A stretch of DNA of 64,000 bases from Collinsella aerofaciens (GCF_009876115.1 NZ_WWSY01000004.1:1-64000); one strand, 5' to 3'; positions 8,483 to 17,941 are shown, counted from the first letter of the stretch. Notes: generated from the sequence alone by a model not told the origin. Numbers and translations: made by a program.

Positions 8483-9019
8483 TTAGATCTCCATGACCTC
8501 GGCTTCTTTTTCCTTCAGAAGCTCCTCGACCTTGGCGACATACTCATCGGTGTGCTTCTGGACCTTGGCCTGCTCGCGACGGACATCGTCCTCGGTGAGC
8601 TCCTCATCGCGCTCGAGCTTATTGTTGAAGTCGCGACGGATGTTACGGATAGACACCTTGGCCTGCTCGGCGTACTCGCGGCACTCCTTGACGAGCTCGC
8701 GACGGCGCTCCTCAGTGGGGGCCGGGAACGGCAGACGAACGACGGTGCCATCGGAGTTGGGGGTAATGCCCAGATCGGAAGCGCCGATGGCCTTGACGAT
8801 AGCGTTGATGAGCGCCTTGTCCCACGGCTCGATGAGCAGCATGTGAGCCTCGGGGGTCTTGACGGCGGCAATCTGCGTGACCGGCGTGGGGACACCGTAA
8901 TAATCAACGGTGATGTCGGACAGAATGTTGGCGTTGGCGCGACCGGTACGGACCTTGGAGAAGTTATGCTTGAGGGACTCGAGCGACTTGTCCATATGGG
9001 CGGTGATGTTCTCTGCCAT
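8483..9019 (-). CDS. frr: Ribosome recycling factor
   Basis: RRF splits post-termination ribosomes together with EF-G. The 178-residue product has the expected start region (LKHNFSKVRTGRANANIL) and C-terminal helix (DFNNKLERDEELTEDDVRR), forming the three-helix bundle plus small sandwich domain. It is a few residues shorter at the N-terminus than the usual 185. AGGAGG precedes the ATG by eight bases. pyrH lies 2 bases upstream. Confidence 0.96.
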   Translation of the reverse strand: MAENITAHMDKSLESLKHNFSKVRTGRANANILSDITVDYYGVPTPVTQIAAVKTPEAHMLLIEPWDKALINAIVKAIGASDLGITPNSDGTVVRLPFPAPTEERRRELVKECREYAEQAKVSIRNIRRDFNNKLERDEELTEDDVRREQAKVQKHTDEYVAKVEELLKEKEAEVMEI

Positions 9020-9021
9020 GC

Positions 9022-9744
9022 TTAATCCTCCTGATAGACGAGCGTGCCGACGGGCTCACCCGCGAGCGCGCGCTTGACGGTGTCCTCGCCATCGATGTTG
9101 AGGACCAAAATCGGCATACGGTTATCCTGGCACAGTGCCGTAGCCGTGGAATCCATAACCTGCAGACCGCGGACGAGAACCTCGTGATAGGTAATCTTGT
9201 CAAAACGGACGGCATCGGCGCACTTGACGGGATCCTTGTCGTAGATGCCGTCAACCTTGGTGGCTTTAATCAGAATCTCGGCGCCGATCTCGCACGCACG
9301 AAGAGCCGCGGCGGTGTCGGTCGTAAAGTACGGATTGCCCGAACCGGCAGCGAAGATGACGACGTTGCCCTTGGACAGATGGTTGATAGCGCGGCGACGA
9401 ATATAGGGCTCGCAGATCTCGTTCATCTGGATAGCGCTCATCACGCGGCAGGGAACATCGTTGTGCTCGAAGGCATCCTGCAGGGCGAGCGCGTTCATAA
9501 CGGTTGCCAGCATGCCCATGTAGTCGGCCTGAGCACGCTCCATGCCACCGGCAGCGCCTGCCATGCCGCGGAAAATATTGCCGCCGCCGACAACGACGCC
9601 GACCTCATGGCCAACGGCGAGCAGCTCCTTGACCTGCTTGGCAAGATGGTCGGTAACCTTGGGGTCAATGCCATATTGGCCGTCGCCCATCAGTGCTTCG
9701 CCGGAAAGCTTAAGAAGCACGCGTTTATATCGGATGTCGGACAA
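9022..9744 (-). CDS. pyrH: Uridylate kinase (UMP kinase)
   Basis: PyrH phosphorylates UMP to UDP. It belongs to the amino-acid-kinase fold, seen in [16 protein letters not shown] at the N-terminus and [11 protein letters not shown] near residue 55. The C-terminal [14 protein letters not shown] region is also typical. The start is TTG at 9744, with GGAGG six bases upstream. It is the first gene of the run that ends with proS; rpsB-tsf lies just upstream but is separated by a terminator at 9804-9837. Confidence 0.96.
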   Translation of the reverse strand: MSDIRYKRVLLKLSGEALMGDGQYGIDPKVTDHLAKQVKELLAVGHEVGVVVGGGNIFRGMAGAAGGMERAQADYMGMLATVMNALALQDAFEHNDVPCRVMSAIQMNEICEPYIRRRAINHLSKGNVVIFAAGSGNPYFTTDTAAALRACEIGAEILIKATKVDGIYDKDPVKCADAVRFDKITYHEVLVRGLQVMDSTATALCQDNRMPILVLNIDGEDTVKRALAGEPVGTLVYQED

Positions 9745-9803
9745 AGCGATCCTCCTTTAATTAGACTCTCAATATGATATCAAAGGCTTAGCGGGGAGCC
9801 ATG

Positions 9804-9837
9804 AAAAAGCAGGCTGTGAGTAAAACCCACAGCCTGC
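9804..9837 (-). terminator. Rho-independent terminator after tsf
   Basis: GCAGGCTGTG (9837-9828 on the minus strand) pairs perfectly with CACAGCCTGC (9818-9809) and is followed by TTTTT. It ends the rpsB-tsf transcript and should lower read-through into pyrH. Confidence 0.85.
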
Positions 9838-9861
9838 TCATTACCAGCTACAAGAGCTTAT

Positions 9862-10731
9862 TTACTCGCCACGGACCAGACGGTCGAAGGCAACGACGGT
9901 AATGGTGTCGCCAAGCTCCTTGGAGACCTGCTCAGCGTACTTCTTGATGGTGAGGGAGCTGTCCTTGATGAACTCCTGCTCGGTGAGCACGGACTGCTTG
10001 TAGAACTTCTCCAGACGGCCGACAGCCATCTTCTCCTGGATAGCCTCGGGCTTGCCGGACTCGGCAGCCTGAGCCATGTAGATCTGCTTCTCGTGCTCGA
10101 CGGTCTCGGCCGGAACCTGATCGCGGGTAGCGCAGATCGGGGCGACGGCGGCAACCTGAAGGGCAACGTCGTGAGCGAAGGCCTTGAAGGACTCAGCTTG
10201 ACCGGTCTCGGCCTTCTCGAAGGCGAACTCGACGAGGACGCCGATCTTACCACCCATGTGGATGTAAGAAGCGAGCGCGCCGTTCTCGGCCTTGCGGGCA
10301 GCGAAGCGGGAGATCTTCATGTTCTCGCCCATGATGTGAATCATCTCGGTGAGCTCGGAGGAAACGGTCTCCTCGCCCATCGGCTTCTCGAGCAGAGCGT
10401 CGACGTCAGCAGGCTCGGTGGTAGCGACAACCTCAGCGACCTTGGAAGCAAAGCCAGTGAACTTGGCGTTGGAGCCAACGAAGTCGGTCTCGCAGGAGAG
10501 CTCGAGCAGAGCGCCGGTCTTGCCATCCTCGGAGACGAACGCGGCGACAGCGCCCTCGTTGGTCTCACGGCCAGCCTTCTTGGCAGCCTTGGCAAGGCCG
10601 TTCTTACGAAGAACGTCGACAGCGGCGTCCATGTCGCCGTCAGCCTCGACGAGAGCCTTCTTGCACTCCATCATCGGGGAGTCGGTCATCTCGCGGAGCT
10701 GCTTGACCATAGCGGCGGTAATCTGGGCCAT
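9862..10731 (-). CDS. tsf: Translation elongation factor Ts
   Basis: EF-Ts regenerates EF-Tu-GTP. The N-terminal UBA-like helix begins AQITAAMVKQLREMTDSPMM and the core contains the TDFVGSNAKF motif. At 289 residues it has a full dimerisation region. The start is the ATG at 10731 with AAGGA six bases upstream; the upstream in-frame ATG at 10746 would overlap this site. It follows rpsB in the usual rpsB-tsf operon and is closed by the terminator at 9804-9837. Confidence 0.96.
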   Translation of the reverse strand: MAQITAAMVKQLREMTDSPMMECKKALVEADGDMDAAVDVLRKNGLAKAAKKAGRETNEGAVAAFVSEDGKTGALLELSCETDFVGSNAKFTGFASKVAEVVATTEPADVDALLEKPMGEETVSSELTEMIHIMGENMKISRFAARKAENGALASYIHMGGKIGVLVEFAFEKAETGQAESFKAFAHDVALQVAAVAPICATRDQVPAETVEHEKQIYMAQAAESGKPEAIQEKMAVGRLEKFYKQSVLTEQEFIKDSSLTIKKYAEQVSKELGDTITVVAFDRLVRGE

Positions 10732-10776
10732 TGTGGTTCCTTTCAAAGAGATGAAAAAGAATTAACTAAGACTGAT

Positions 10777-11505
10777 TTACTCGGCCTTGGGCTCAGCGGC
10801 CATCTCGGCCTCGGAGACCTGCTCCTTGCCGGAGCCAGCGAGGCAGGCGTCAGCCATGAGCTCACACATAAGGGTGACAGCAGAGATAGCGTCATCGTTG
10901 CAGGGGATGCCGTACTCGACCTCGTCGGGATCGGAGTTGGTGTCGATCAGAGCGACGACGGGGATGTTCAGGCGCTGAGCCTCCTTGATGGCGTTCTCCT
11001 CGCGCTTGGTGTCGATGACGAAGAGAGCCTGGGGCAGACCCTTCATGTCGCGGGCGCCACCGAGGTTGGTCTGGAGCTTGGTGAGCTCCTTGCCGAGAAC
11101 AGCCTGCTCCTTCTTGGGGAGCACTGCCATGCGGCCGTCCTCGACCATGGCCTCAAGCTCCTCCATGCGGTTGATGCGGGAGCGGATGGTGACGAAGTTG
11201 GTCAGCATGCCGCCGAGCCAACGCTGGTTGATGTAAGGCATGTTGGCGCGCTCAGCAGCGTTCTTGACGGCCTCCTGAGCCTGCTTCTTGGTGCCGACGA
11301 ACAGCACGTTGCCGCCCTTGGCGACGTTCTTGACGAAGGTGTAGGCCTGGTCGGCGTCGAGGATAGTCTGCTTGAGGTCGAGGATGTAGATGCCGTTGCG
11401 CTCACCGAAGATGAACGGCTTCATCTTGGGGTTCCAGCGACGGGTCTGGTGACCGAAGTGGCAGCCGGCCTCGAGCAGGGTGCGGATATTAATCTTGGTA
11501 GCCAT
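10777..11505 (-). CDS. rpsB: 30S ribosomal protein S2
   Basis: S2 is a late-assembling 30S protein. The 242-residue product begins [20 protein letters not shown], typical of the family, and ends with a short acidic Ala/Glu tail. AGGAGG sits eight bases before the ATG. The gene leads the rpsB-tsf operon and has a strong promoter at 11647-11675 and a leader of about 135 bases. Confidence 0.96.
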   Translation of the reverse strand: MATKINIRTLLEAGCHFGHQTRRWNPKMKPFIFGERNGIYILDLKQTILDADQAYTFVKNVAKGGNVLFVGTKKQAQEAVKNAAERANMPYINQRWLGGMLTNFVTIRSRINRMEELEAMVEDGRMAVLPKKEQAVLGKELTKLQTNLGGARDMKGLPQALFVIDTKREENAIKEAQRLNIPVVALIDTNSDPDEVEYGIPCNDDAISAVTLMCELMADACLAGSGKEQVSEAEMAAEPKAE

Positions 11506-11646
11506 GTTAAACCTCCTGTGGTTTGCCTCCGCGCGGGGTCATCCTCCAAAACCAACCCGGACATGTGCTACCAAAGCCCGGGCACCACGGTATGAAGTAG
11601 CCGCGCGTGCGTGATATAAACCTGTTGCCGTGAAGCAACCCGATGA

Positions 11647-11675
11647 ATGATAGCAGGAATGCATCTTCCTGCCAA
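11647..11675 (-). promoter_or_regulatory. Sigma-70-type promoter for rpsB-tsf
   Basis: On the minus strand TTGGCA (11675-11670) is followed by 17 bases and TATCAT (11652-11647). Transcription would start near 11640, leaving a leader of about 135 bases before rpsB. Such leaders can hold S2 autoregulatory structures, but I could not establish one here. Confidence 0.7.
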
Positions 11676-11724
11676 CCCGCAATCAAAACCACACACCTGA
11701 GCGCGGCGCGGGACGTCCCAGCCA

Positions 11725-12567
11725 CTATTCGCCGCGGGGATGGGCTTGAGCCACAGCCCGCTTAAGCCGATCGGGTGTGAGATGCGTGTAGATCTGCGTC
11801 GTGGACAGGCTCGCATGACCCAGCAGCTCTTGAACCGAGCGCAGGTCCGCGCCGCCCTCGAGCAAGTCGGTCGCAAAGGTATGGCGCATCGCATGCGGGG
11901 CGATGTCGGCCGGAATGCCGGCGAGCGTCGCCAGCATATGAAACCGCCGCCTGAGCATGGCGGCACTCATGCGATTACCGCGCGCCGATATAAGCAGCGG
12001 ATGCGGCCCGGTAGCGGGGTCACGACGCTTTGCCTGAGCGAGCAACTCCGGCCTCCCCTCCTCAATATAGAGACGCGTCGCCTCGAGCGCACGACGATAC
12101 AGAGGGACGATACGTTCTTTGCTCCCCTTGCCCCACAGGCGCAGCGTGCGTTCGGACCACGCAATGGACTCCACATTGAGTGCTGCGAGCTCAGAGATAC
12201 GGGCGCCCGAGGCATAGAGCAGCTCGAGCATCGCCGCATCGCGCAGTCCCGCGGGTGTTGAGGTATCAGGCATCTTGAGCAGCGCCTCGACCTGCTTGGT
12301 CGTAAGGACGCCCGGCAGGTCACGCGGCAGCTTGGGCGATGCGATCGCCGAGACTGCATCGCCCTCGACAATCCCCTCGGCAGCCATCCAGCGATAGAGC
12401 GATCGGATAGCCGAAAGGTGCGCCGCAAGCGTTCGGGGAGCCACCTGTTCACGCGAAAGCTCGGCAAGATAGCGACGAATGGTGCGCACGTCGGCAGCGA
12501 AGGCATCGATATCCTCGCGCTCGCACCAGGCAGCAAAGCGCTCCAGCCTCGAGCCATAGGCCGTCAC
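11725..12567 (-). CDS. Tyrosine recombinase (XerC/XerD family)
   Basis: This site-specific recombinase has the full tyrosine-family catalytic set: Arg in ASGARISEL, Lys in LWGKGSKER, His and Arg in HAMRHTFATD, His in ELLGHASLS, and Tyr in TTQIYTHL. It is probably the XerC/D enzyme for chromosome dimer resolution, but phage or element roles cannot be excluded from one gene. The coordinates use the first ordinary start, a GTG at 12567. The conserved N-terminal core-binding region (VDSFIAYIACVEGLSPNTV) continues in frame to about 12645 with no ATG, GTG or TTG. Thus the real start is probably non-canonical, overlapping the trmFO stop; GGAGG at 12659-12655 would suit an ATA at 12645. Confidence 0.85.
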   Translation of the reverse strand: MTAYGSRLERFAAWCEREDIDAFAADVRTIRRYLAELSREQVAPRTLAAHLSAIRSLYRWMAAEGIVEGDAVSAIASPKLPRDLPGVLTTKQVEALLKMPDTSTPAGLRDAAMLELLYASGARISELAALNVESIAWSERTLRLWGKGSKERIVPLYRRALEATRLYIEEGRPELLAQAKRRDPATGPHPLLISARGNRMSAAMLRRRFHMLATLAGIPADIAPHAMRHTFATDLLEGGADLRSVQELLGHASLSTTQIYTHLTPDRLKRAVAQAHPRGE

Positions 12568-12641
12568 CGTGTTGGGAGAAAGTCCCTCGACACATGCGAT
12601 ATAGGCGATAAACGAGTCGACGGCATCGTACAGGTCAAAGG

Positions 12642-13979
12642 CTATGACCGGTCGCCTCCAAACAGATCGGGGCGAGTGGCCAGATAGGCATCAAGAGCCT
12701 CGAGCGCACGGTCCGCATACGCCTGGTAGCGGTCGCGCTTGCTGCGCCGCTTACCGTCCTCGAGCGGCGGCACCAGGCCAAAGTTGACATGCATGGGCTG
12801 GTAGCCCACGGTGGCAGGATCGGTCGCATAGCCCACGAGCGCGCCCAGGGCGCCCACGCGGGGCAACTCGACGCCCGCGGCGCCGATAGCCTCGGCATAG
12901 GTGTTGAGCGCCGCGAGCAGACCGGTCGCCACGGCTTCCATGTACCCCTCGGTGCCGGTGATCTGACCGGCCAGGCGCACGCCGGTACCAGGCACGGCAA
13001 AGGTGCCATCGAGCACGTGCGGGGCGTCGACAAAGGTATTACGGTGCATGACACCGTAGCGGAAGAACTCAGCGTTCTCCAGGCCCGGCACCATATGGAA
13101 GACGCGCTTCTGCTCGCCAAAGGTCAAGTTGGTCTGGAAGCCCACCAGGTTATAGGCGGTCTTCTCCTTATTCTCGGCACGCAGCTGAATCGCCGCCCAG
13201 GGACGACGACCGGTTCGCGGGTCGGTGAGGCCGACGGGCTTCATGGCGCCAAAGCGAATGGCGTCCTTGCCGGTGCGCGCAACTTCCTCGGCAGGCTGGC
13301 AGGCCTGGAACAGATCGCCGCCCTCAAAGTCCTTGAGCACCACGCGGTCGGCCGTGGTAAGCGCCTCGATAAAGGCCTCGTACTCCTCCTTGTTGAGCGG
13401 AGCGTTGAGATAGTCGCCGCTCCCCTGCTCCTCGTAGCGCGACTGCGAGAACAGCACGTCCATATCGAGCGTGGAGGCATCGACGATCGGCGCCGCGGCA
13501 TCGAAGAACGCAAGGGCGTCGCCACCGACGAGCTTCATGACCTCTTCGCTCAGCGCCGGCGAGCACAAGGGGCCGGCGGCAATGACCACGTGACCTTCGG
13601 GAATCTGCGTGACCTCGCCGTGAATGATCTCGATATTGGGACGGGCGGCAACCTCGGCCTCGACAAGCTCGGAAAACTTGACGCGGTCGACCGCCAGGGC
13701 ACCGCCGGCGGGAACAGCCGCGCGATGGGCGCAATCGAGCAGGACTGAACCCATGCGCTCAAGCTCGGCCTTCAGCAAACCAGCCGCGGAATCGGAACGG
13801 GTCGACTTAAACGAATTGGAGCAGACGAGCTCTGCCAAGTGATCGGTATGGTGAGCCGGGGAGCTAACCTGGGGGCGCATCTCGCACAGCTTAACGGCAA
13901 AACCGCGGTCTGCCAGCTGGACCGCGCATTCCGAACCCGCCAGACCGCCACCGATAACCGTCACCTGATCAAACAGCAT
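12642..13979 (-). CDS. trmFO: Folate-dependent tRNA (uracil-54-C5)-methyltransferase
   Basis: TrmFO makes ribothymidine at tRNA position 54 using methylenetetrahydrofolate and FADH2. The FAD fold VTVIGGGLAGSECAVQLAD lies at the N-terminus, and CSNSFKS near residue 55 is characteristic of the family. The start is the ATG at 13979 with AAAGG upstream; the TTG at 13985 lies too close to it. The product is 445 residues. It sits between dprA and the Xer recombinase, the same order seen in many Gram-positive genomes. Confidence 0.95.
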   Translation of the reverse strand: MLFDQVTVIGGGLAGSECAVQLADRGFAVKLCEMRPQVSSPAHHTDHLAELVCSNSFKSTRSDSAAGLLKAELERMGSVLLDCAHRAAVPAGGALAVDRVKFSELVEAEVAARPNIEIIHGEVTQIPEGHVVIAAGPLCSPALSEEVMKLVGGDALAFFDAAAPIVDASTLDMDVLFSQSRYEEQGSGDYLNAPLNKEEYEAFIEALTTADRVVLKDFEGGDLFQACQPAEEVARTGKDAIRFGAMKPVGLTDPRTGRRPWAAIQLRAENKEKTAYNLVGFQTNLTFGEQKRVFHMVPGLENAEFFRYGVMHRNTFVDAPHVLDGTFAVPGTGVRLAGQITGTEGYMEAVATGLLAALNTYAEAIGAAGVELPRVGALGALVGYATDPATVGYQPMHVNFGLVPPLEDGKRRSKRDRYQAYADRALEALDAYLATRPDLFGGDRS

Positions 13980-13993
13980 CTGCAAACACCTTT

Positions 13994-14929
13994 CTAATTG
14001 ACATGTTTTCCATTGTGACCGAAGGGTGTCTGGGCGTGAAGGGCAAACTTGGAGGGCGCATACCTTCCATCCATCATGCGCTCGATAAGACCCTCGAGCT
14101 CAAGCGAACCCAGGAGCTTAAGTACGCCGACAGCATCGAGCGAGACGAGCGCCGCAATGTCGTCGACCTTGAGCGGAGAGGCGATGAGCGCATGCATCAC
14201 GGTCTGCTGTGTTGGATCCAGGTCGGCAATGCCGGGAGCATCGGGGCGCGAGTAGCGCAGGGTGCCGTAGATGCGTGAGATAGCCATCTCGATAGATTCC
14301 TCGTCGATGATGCAGCAGGCACCGTTCGCAATGAGGTAATTCGTGCCACGCGACTCGGGCGATAGGATCGACCCCGGCACGACAAGAAGTTCGCGCCCCA
14401 AATCCATAGCAGCCTCGGCTGTAGAAAACGTCCCGGAAGGCATACCCGCCTCGGAAACAAAGAGGGCTTGCGACAGGGCCGCGATCACGCGATTGCGGCG
14501 CGGAAAGGCAAACTTGCGCGGACCCATGCCCCACGGAGAGATCGACACGACCGCGCCACCCGTATCGAGCGTGCGCATAATAAGCCCCGCGCTCGAACGC
14601 GGGTAGACCACGTCGGCGCCCGTCCCCAGCACCACGACGTGTTTGCCGCCGGCGTTGACCGCAGCCCAACCCGAGGCCTGGTCACAACCGACCGCGCCGC
14701 CCGAAACTACCGTCACTCCCGCCTCGACCGCCACCTTTGCCGCAAGCTCTGCCACGGCAAGACCATACGGCGAGGCCTTGCGCGCGCCGATGATGGAGAG
14801 CGCGGGTGTCGAAAGCACCTCGGGATTGCCACGCACATAAAGCGTCTGGGGTACATCAGAAAGCTCCAAAACGGTCTCGGGATACAACGCATCACCTGGA
14901 TGCAGCTCAAAGGTCCCCTCGGCTATCAT
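13994..14929 (-). CDS. dprA: DNA-processing protein DprA (Smf)
   Basis: DprA loads RecA on incoming single-stranded DNA during transformation. The extended Rossmann fold shows SIIGARKASPYG, VVSGGAVGCDQ and VVVLGTGADVVYP, and a C-terminal winged-helix region runs over about residues 225-295. The 311-residue protein lacks the N-terminal SAM-like domain of longer DprA forms. The ATG at 14929 overlaps the comM stop (ATGA), showing tight coupling. No other competence gene is present in this window, so natural transformation is not established. Confidence 0.94.
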   Translation of the reverse strand: MIAEGTFELHPGDALYPETVLELSDVPQTLYVRGNPEVLSTPALSIIGARKASPYGLAVAELAAKVAVEAGVTVVSGGAVGCDQASGWAAVNAGGKHVVVLGTGADVVYPRSSAGLIMRTLDTGGAVVSISPWGMGPRKFAFPRRNRVIAALSQALFVSEAGMPSGTFSTAEAAMDLGRELLVVPGSILSPESRGTNYLIANGACCIIDEESIEMAISRIYGTLRYSRPDAPGIADLDPTQQTVMHALIASPLKVDDIAALVSLDAVGVLKLLGSLELEGLIERMMDGRYAPSKFALHAQTPFGHNGKHVN

Positions 14930-16449
14930 TGGTCCCTCCTTCCCTGGTACATCGCCGCCTCGAGCACATGGTCCTGCGTCACCTGCTCGCTCTCGGCGAC
15001 GTCAGCGATTGTACGCGCGATGCGCACCAGGCGCACGATGCCGCGGCCCGTGAGATGCGTGCGTTTGGACAGGCCGAGTACGCATTTCTCGGCAGCATCA
15101 TCGAGCTCAAAGGTCGAAACGACGCCGTCAATAGACCGTGTCTCGTCATCCTCGGCCTCGGCATCCGCATCGTCCATACGGGATTCGCGCCAGGCGCGAA
15201 AGGCGCGACCGCGCACAACGTAGTCACGCAACTCGGCCGACGACATACCCTCCGCACCCTCGATAATCACTTGGGGGTCGGGACGGGTCACGTCGATCAT
15301 CATGTCGATACGGTCGGCCAAAGGACCGCGCAGTTTAGACCGATAGCGCTCGACCATCGCCGCCGAGCAGCGACACGGTACCTCACGATCGCCCAAAAAG
15401 CCGCAGGGGCAGGGATTGCTCGCAGCCAGCAGCTGAAAGCGCGACGGGAAGGTAAAAGCCCCGTCGACGCGCACGATCCTCACATAGCCGCGCTCGATGG
15501 GCTGACGCAGCGTCTGCAGCACACCCGTGGGAAACTCGGCAAGCTCGTCCAAAAAGAGCACGCCGCCATGAGCAAGGCTGATCTCACCCGGGTGCACCGG
15601 GCGCCCACCGCCGATAAGACCTGCGGTCGAAATACTGTGATGAGGACTGCGGAAGGGCCGGTGCCCCGCCAACAAGCCATCAATGTTCTCACCCAAAACC
15701 GAATGGATGCACAGCGCCGCCTGTTGATCCTCAACGGAAAGCTCGGGCAGGATGCCGGTCATACGACGCGCGAGCATCGTCTTGCCCGATCCCGGGGACC
15801 CGATCATGAGCAAGCCGAGTTCTCCTGCCGCCGCAAGCGCCATGCCGCGTTTAGCGACTTCCTGCCCCAGCACGTCGGCATAGTCGAGCTCAGGCTCAAA
15901 GGTCGCCTCGAGCACTTCAGAATCCAGATAGTGCCGAGCCGCCTCGCCCATGCCATGGGCAAGCTGAGACAAATGATCGATGAATCCACAATCCACGCCC
16001 GCGAGTGGCACATGCTGGTCGGACCTGCCGGCGATAAAAGACAGCCCCATGTCGCGAGCCAATAGCTGAAACGCCACCTCGCCCTTGACAGGAAGCACCG
16101 TACCGTCCAAGCCAAGCTCGCCGGCGATAAGGCAGCGATCGAGGTTGTCACGGGGAATCTGACCATCGGCCGCTAGAACCGCGATGGCGATGGGCAGGTC
16201 AAAGCCGCTACCGGTCTTGCGGATATCGCCGGGCGCTAGGTTGACCGTAATGCCCGAGCGTGGGATCTCGAACCCGGCGGAGCGCATCGCGCAGCGAATA
16301 CGACCGCGTGACTCCATCACCTCCATGCTCGGAATGCCGAGCATTTGGATGCCCGGAACACCACCGGCAAGCGAGACCTCGACCGTGACGTGAATCGCCT
16401 CGACGCCACGGATGCAGGCCGCGTGAACGGCAAACGTCTCGAACGCCAT
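14926..16449 (-). CDS. comM: YifB/ComM family Mg-chelatase-like AAA ATPase
   Basis: ComM is a hexameric helicase that aids branch migration of recombining DNA during transformation. The N-terminal ChlI-like domain, the P-loop GSPGSGKTMLARR, Walker B GGVLFLDELAEF and the C-terminal helical domain ending in AAMYQG are all seen. The ATG at 16449 (MAFETFAVH) is chosen because homologues begin here and AGGTG lies just upstream. A longer frame upstream is yraN in another frame. Its ATG overlaps the yraN stop by one base (TGATG). Confidence 0.93.
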   Translation of the reverse strand: MAFETFAVHAACIRGVEAIHVTVEVSLAGGVPGIQMLGIPSMEVMESRGRIRCAMRSAGFEIPRSGITVNLAPGDIRKTGSGFDLPIAIAVLAADGQIPRDNLDRCLIAGELGLDGTVLPVKGEVAFQLLARDMGLSFIAGRSDQHVPLAGVDCGFIDHLSQLAHGMGEAARHYLDSEVLEATFEPELDYADVLGQEVAKRGMALAAAGELGLLMIGSPGSGKTMLARRMTGILPELSVEDQQAALCIHSVLGENIDGLLAGHRPFRSPHHSISTAGLIGGGRPVHPGEISLAHGGVLFLDELAEFPTGVLQTLRQPIERGYVRIVRVDGAFTFPSRFQLLAASNPCPCGFLGDREVPCRCSAAMVERYRSKLRGPLADRIDMMIDVTRPDPQVIIEGAEGMSSAELRDYVVRGRAFRAWRESRMDDADAEAEDDETRSIDGVVSTFELDDAAEKCVLGLSKRTHLTGRGIVRLVRIARTIADVAESEQVTQDHVLEAAMYQGRRDQ

Positions 16450-16934
16450 CACGACACCTGCCAATCGAACGCGTTGTACTGATGCTCGATCTCGGCGATA
16501 TGCCCGCCACGAATGGTGACACCCACGGCATCGAAGCGAATCGCCTTGAGCGGATAATGCTCCATGAGATAGCAACTTGCGATGCGGCGGTAGCGGCGTT
16601 GCTTTTGGGCGTCCACGGCCTCCTCGGGAAAGACCCGCGTGCTGCAATCCAGTGCAACGCGTCTGGTCTTGACCTCGGCCATCACCACGACATCGTCGAG
16701 CTCATCGAGCAGCACCAGATCGGCCTCGCCCTCGGTGCAACGATAACCCTGCTCCAGCAAGGTGTAGCCGCGCTCGTTAAAGTAATCGATTGCGATAAGC
16801 TCGCCCAGCATGCCCAGCTCGCGGGGACTGAGTCCCTTGATAAACTCGGGCGTCATCGCCCCGCAGTCGAGCTCGCCGTTTTCCCAACGCTCCTTGAGCT
16901 GCTGCGTCTTGCTCTTTTTGCTTGCGGCACTCAT
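16449..16934 (-). CDS. YraN family endonuclease-like protein (UPF0102)
   Basis: The 161-residue protein belongs to the YraN family, which has a restriction-endonuclease-like fold; its role is unsettled. The conserved motif is visible: GELIAIDYFNERGYTLLEQG, then EADLVLLDELDDVVVMAEVK with the catalytic-type Asp and Glu-x-Lys. An N-terminal extension of about 40 residues precedes this domain. The ATG at 16934 has AAGGAG five bases upstream. It leads the yraN-comM-dprA-trmFO-xer run, an arrangement frequent across bacteria. Confidence 0.9.
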   Translation of the reverse strand: MSAASKKSKTQQLKERWENGELDCGAMTPEFIKGLSPRELGMLGELIAIDYFNERGYTLLEQGYRCTEGEADLVLLDELDDVVVMAEVKTRRVALDCSTRVFPEEAVDAQKQRRYRRIASCYLMEHYPLKAIRFDAVGVTIRGGHIAEIEHQYNAFDWQVS

Positions 16935-17032
16935 GGGGTCTCCTTTCCCGCACGCTGCATTGCCCCGATGATGAGGGCACCTTTCATGCGGGTAAGTACC
17001 GGAAGCAAACCAAAAGCTGACCAAATGCCGTC

Positions 17033-17073
17033 AAAAAATGGGCCGTACGCAGCAATGGTGTTGCATACGGCCC
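17033..17073 (-). terminator. Rho-independent terminator after rnhB
   Basis: GGGCCGTATGCA (17073-17062, minus strand) pairs with TGCGTACGGCCC (17051-17040) with one G-U pair. Six T residues follow. It ends the rplS-rnhB transcript ahead of yraN. Confidence 0.8.
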
Positions 17074-17123
17074 GCTACCAGCAGGTTTATAAAACCCCTG
17101 AGGTCCCTGTCTCCACAATTGAC

Positions 17124-17912
17124 CTAGAAAAGGCGCTCAGTCTGCAGAAAGTTTCCGCAAAAGCTCACGCGGTGCAGTGGACAAAGTCCATGTTTGCGAA
17201 TGGCCTCGATATGCTCGGGGCTTGCATAGCCCTTCGACTCGGCCAGATGGTACTCGGGATACTCGGCGTCGTACTCGACCATCATCTCGTCACGCGTGAC
17301 CTTGGCCATGATGGACGCCGCGGCGATGCAGGCGATTTTGGCATCGCCCTTCACCACATCGCGCTCGTTAGGAACGGCGCCCAAGGGGTTGCCATCCATG
17401 AGGACGCAATCGGGCTCAAGCCCCGTATCGGCCACGGCGCCCGCGACAGCGGCTCGAATGGCGCGGGCCATGCCCATCTCATCGATATCCTTAGGCGCGA
17501 TATGGCAAAAACCAATTGCCGTCGCCACCTCGGCAATCTTCACTGAGAGCAACTCGCGGCGCGCCGGCGTGAGCTTTTTGGAATCGTTGATGCCCCAGAC
17601 GCGCGGCTCCATAGGAAGGCAGACGGCGCATACCGTCAAAGGACCGGCCACCGATCCGCGACCCACCTCGTCGACACCAACGACTACCCCATCGCCGCCA
17701 AGCTCATGCATAAGCTCGTACATGTCATTGACGCGCTCGCGCTCGGCAAGTTCCTTGGCATGGCGCTTAAGAGCACGCTCGCAAGCCTTGATCACCTGCT
17801 GGCGCGGGTCCTCGCGATAATGCTCCACGAGGGCGGGGATCTCCTCAAACGTAGCGCTCGCCAACTCACCGGCAACCTGCGATGCCGAAACCGAGCTCGT
17901 CATATTGGCCAT
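17124..17912 (-). CDS. rnhB: Ribonuclease HII
   Basis: RNase HII removes ribonucleotides from DNA-RNA hybrids. The catalytic motif GVDEVGRGSVAGPL is near residue 80 and is followed by the DSKKL motif and Asp in LMDGNPLG. The 262-residue protein has an N-terminal extension of about 75 helical residues before the catalytic domain, as in B. subtilis RnhB. The ATG at 17912 has GGAGG seven bases upstream. It lies downstream of rplS, with a UUCG-loop terminator between them. Confidence 0.94.
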   Translation of the reverse strand: MANMTSSVSASQVAGELASATFEEIPALVEHYREDPRQQVIKACERALKRHAKELAERERVNDMYELMHELGGDGVVVGVDEVGRGSVAGPLTVCAVCLPMEPRVWGINDSKKLTPARRELLSVKIAEVATAIGFCHIAPKDIDEMGMARAIRAAVAGAVADTGLEPDCVLMDGNPLGAVPNERDVVKGDAKIACIAAASIMAKVTRDEMMVEYDAEYPEYHLAESKGYASPEHIEAIRKHGLCPLHRVSFCGNFLQTERLF

Positions 17913-17941
17913 ACCAGGCCCTCCTTGCATGCAAATCAGAT

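Noticed and set aside
9774..9779. A TATCAT element before pyrH as a separate promoter
   Set aside because: No acceptable -35 is found at 16-18 bases, so pyrH may rely on read-through or on a promoter I cannot define.
16935..17024. A longer yraN frame upstream to 17024
   Set aside because: The added part has no conserved sequence, while the ATG at 16934 has a strong AAGGAG site.
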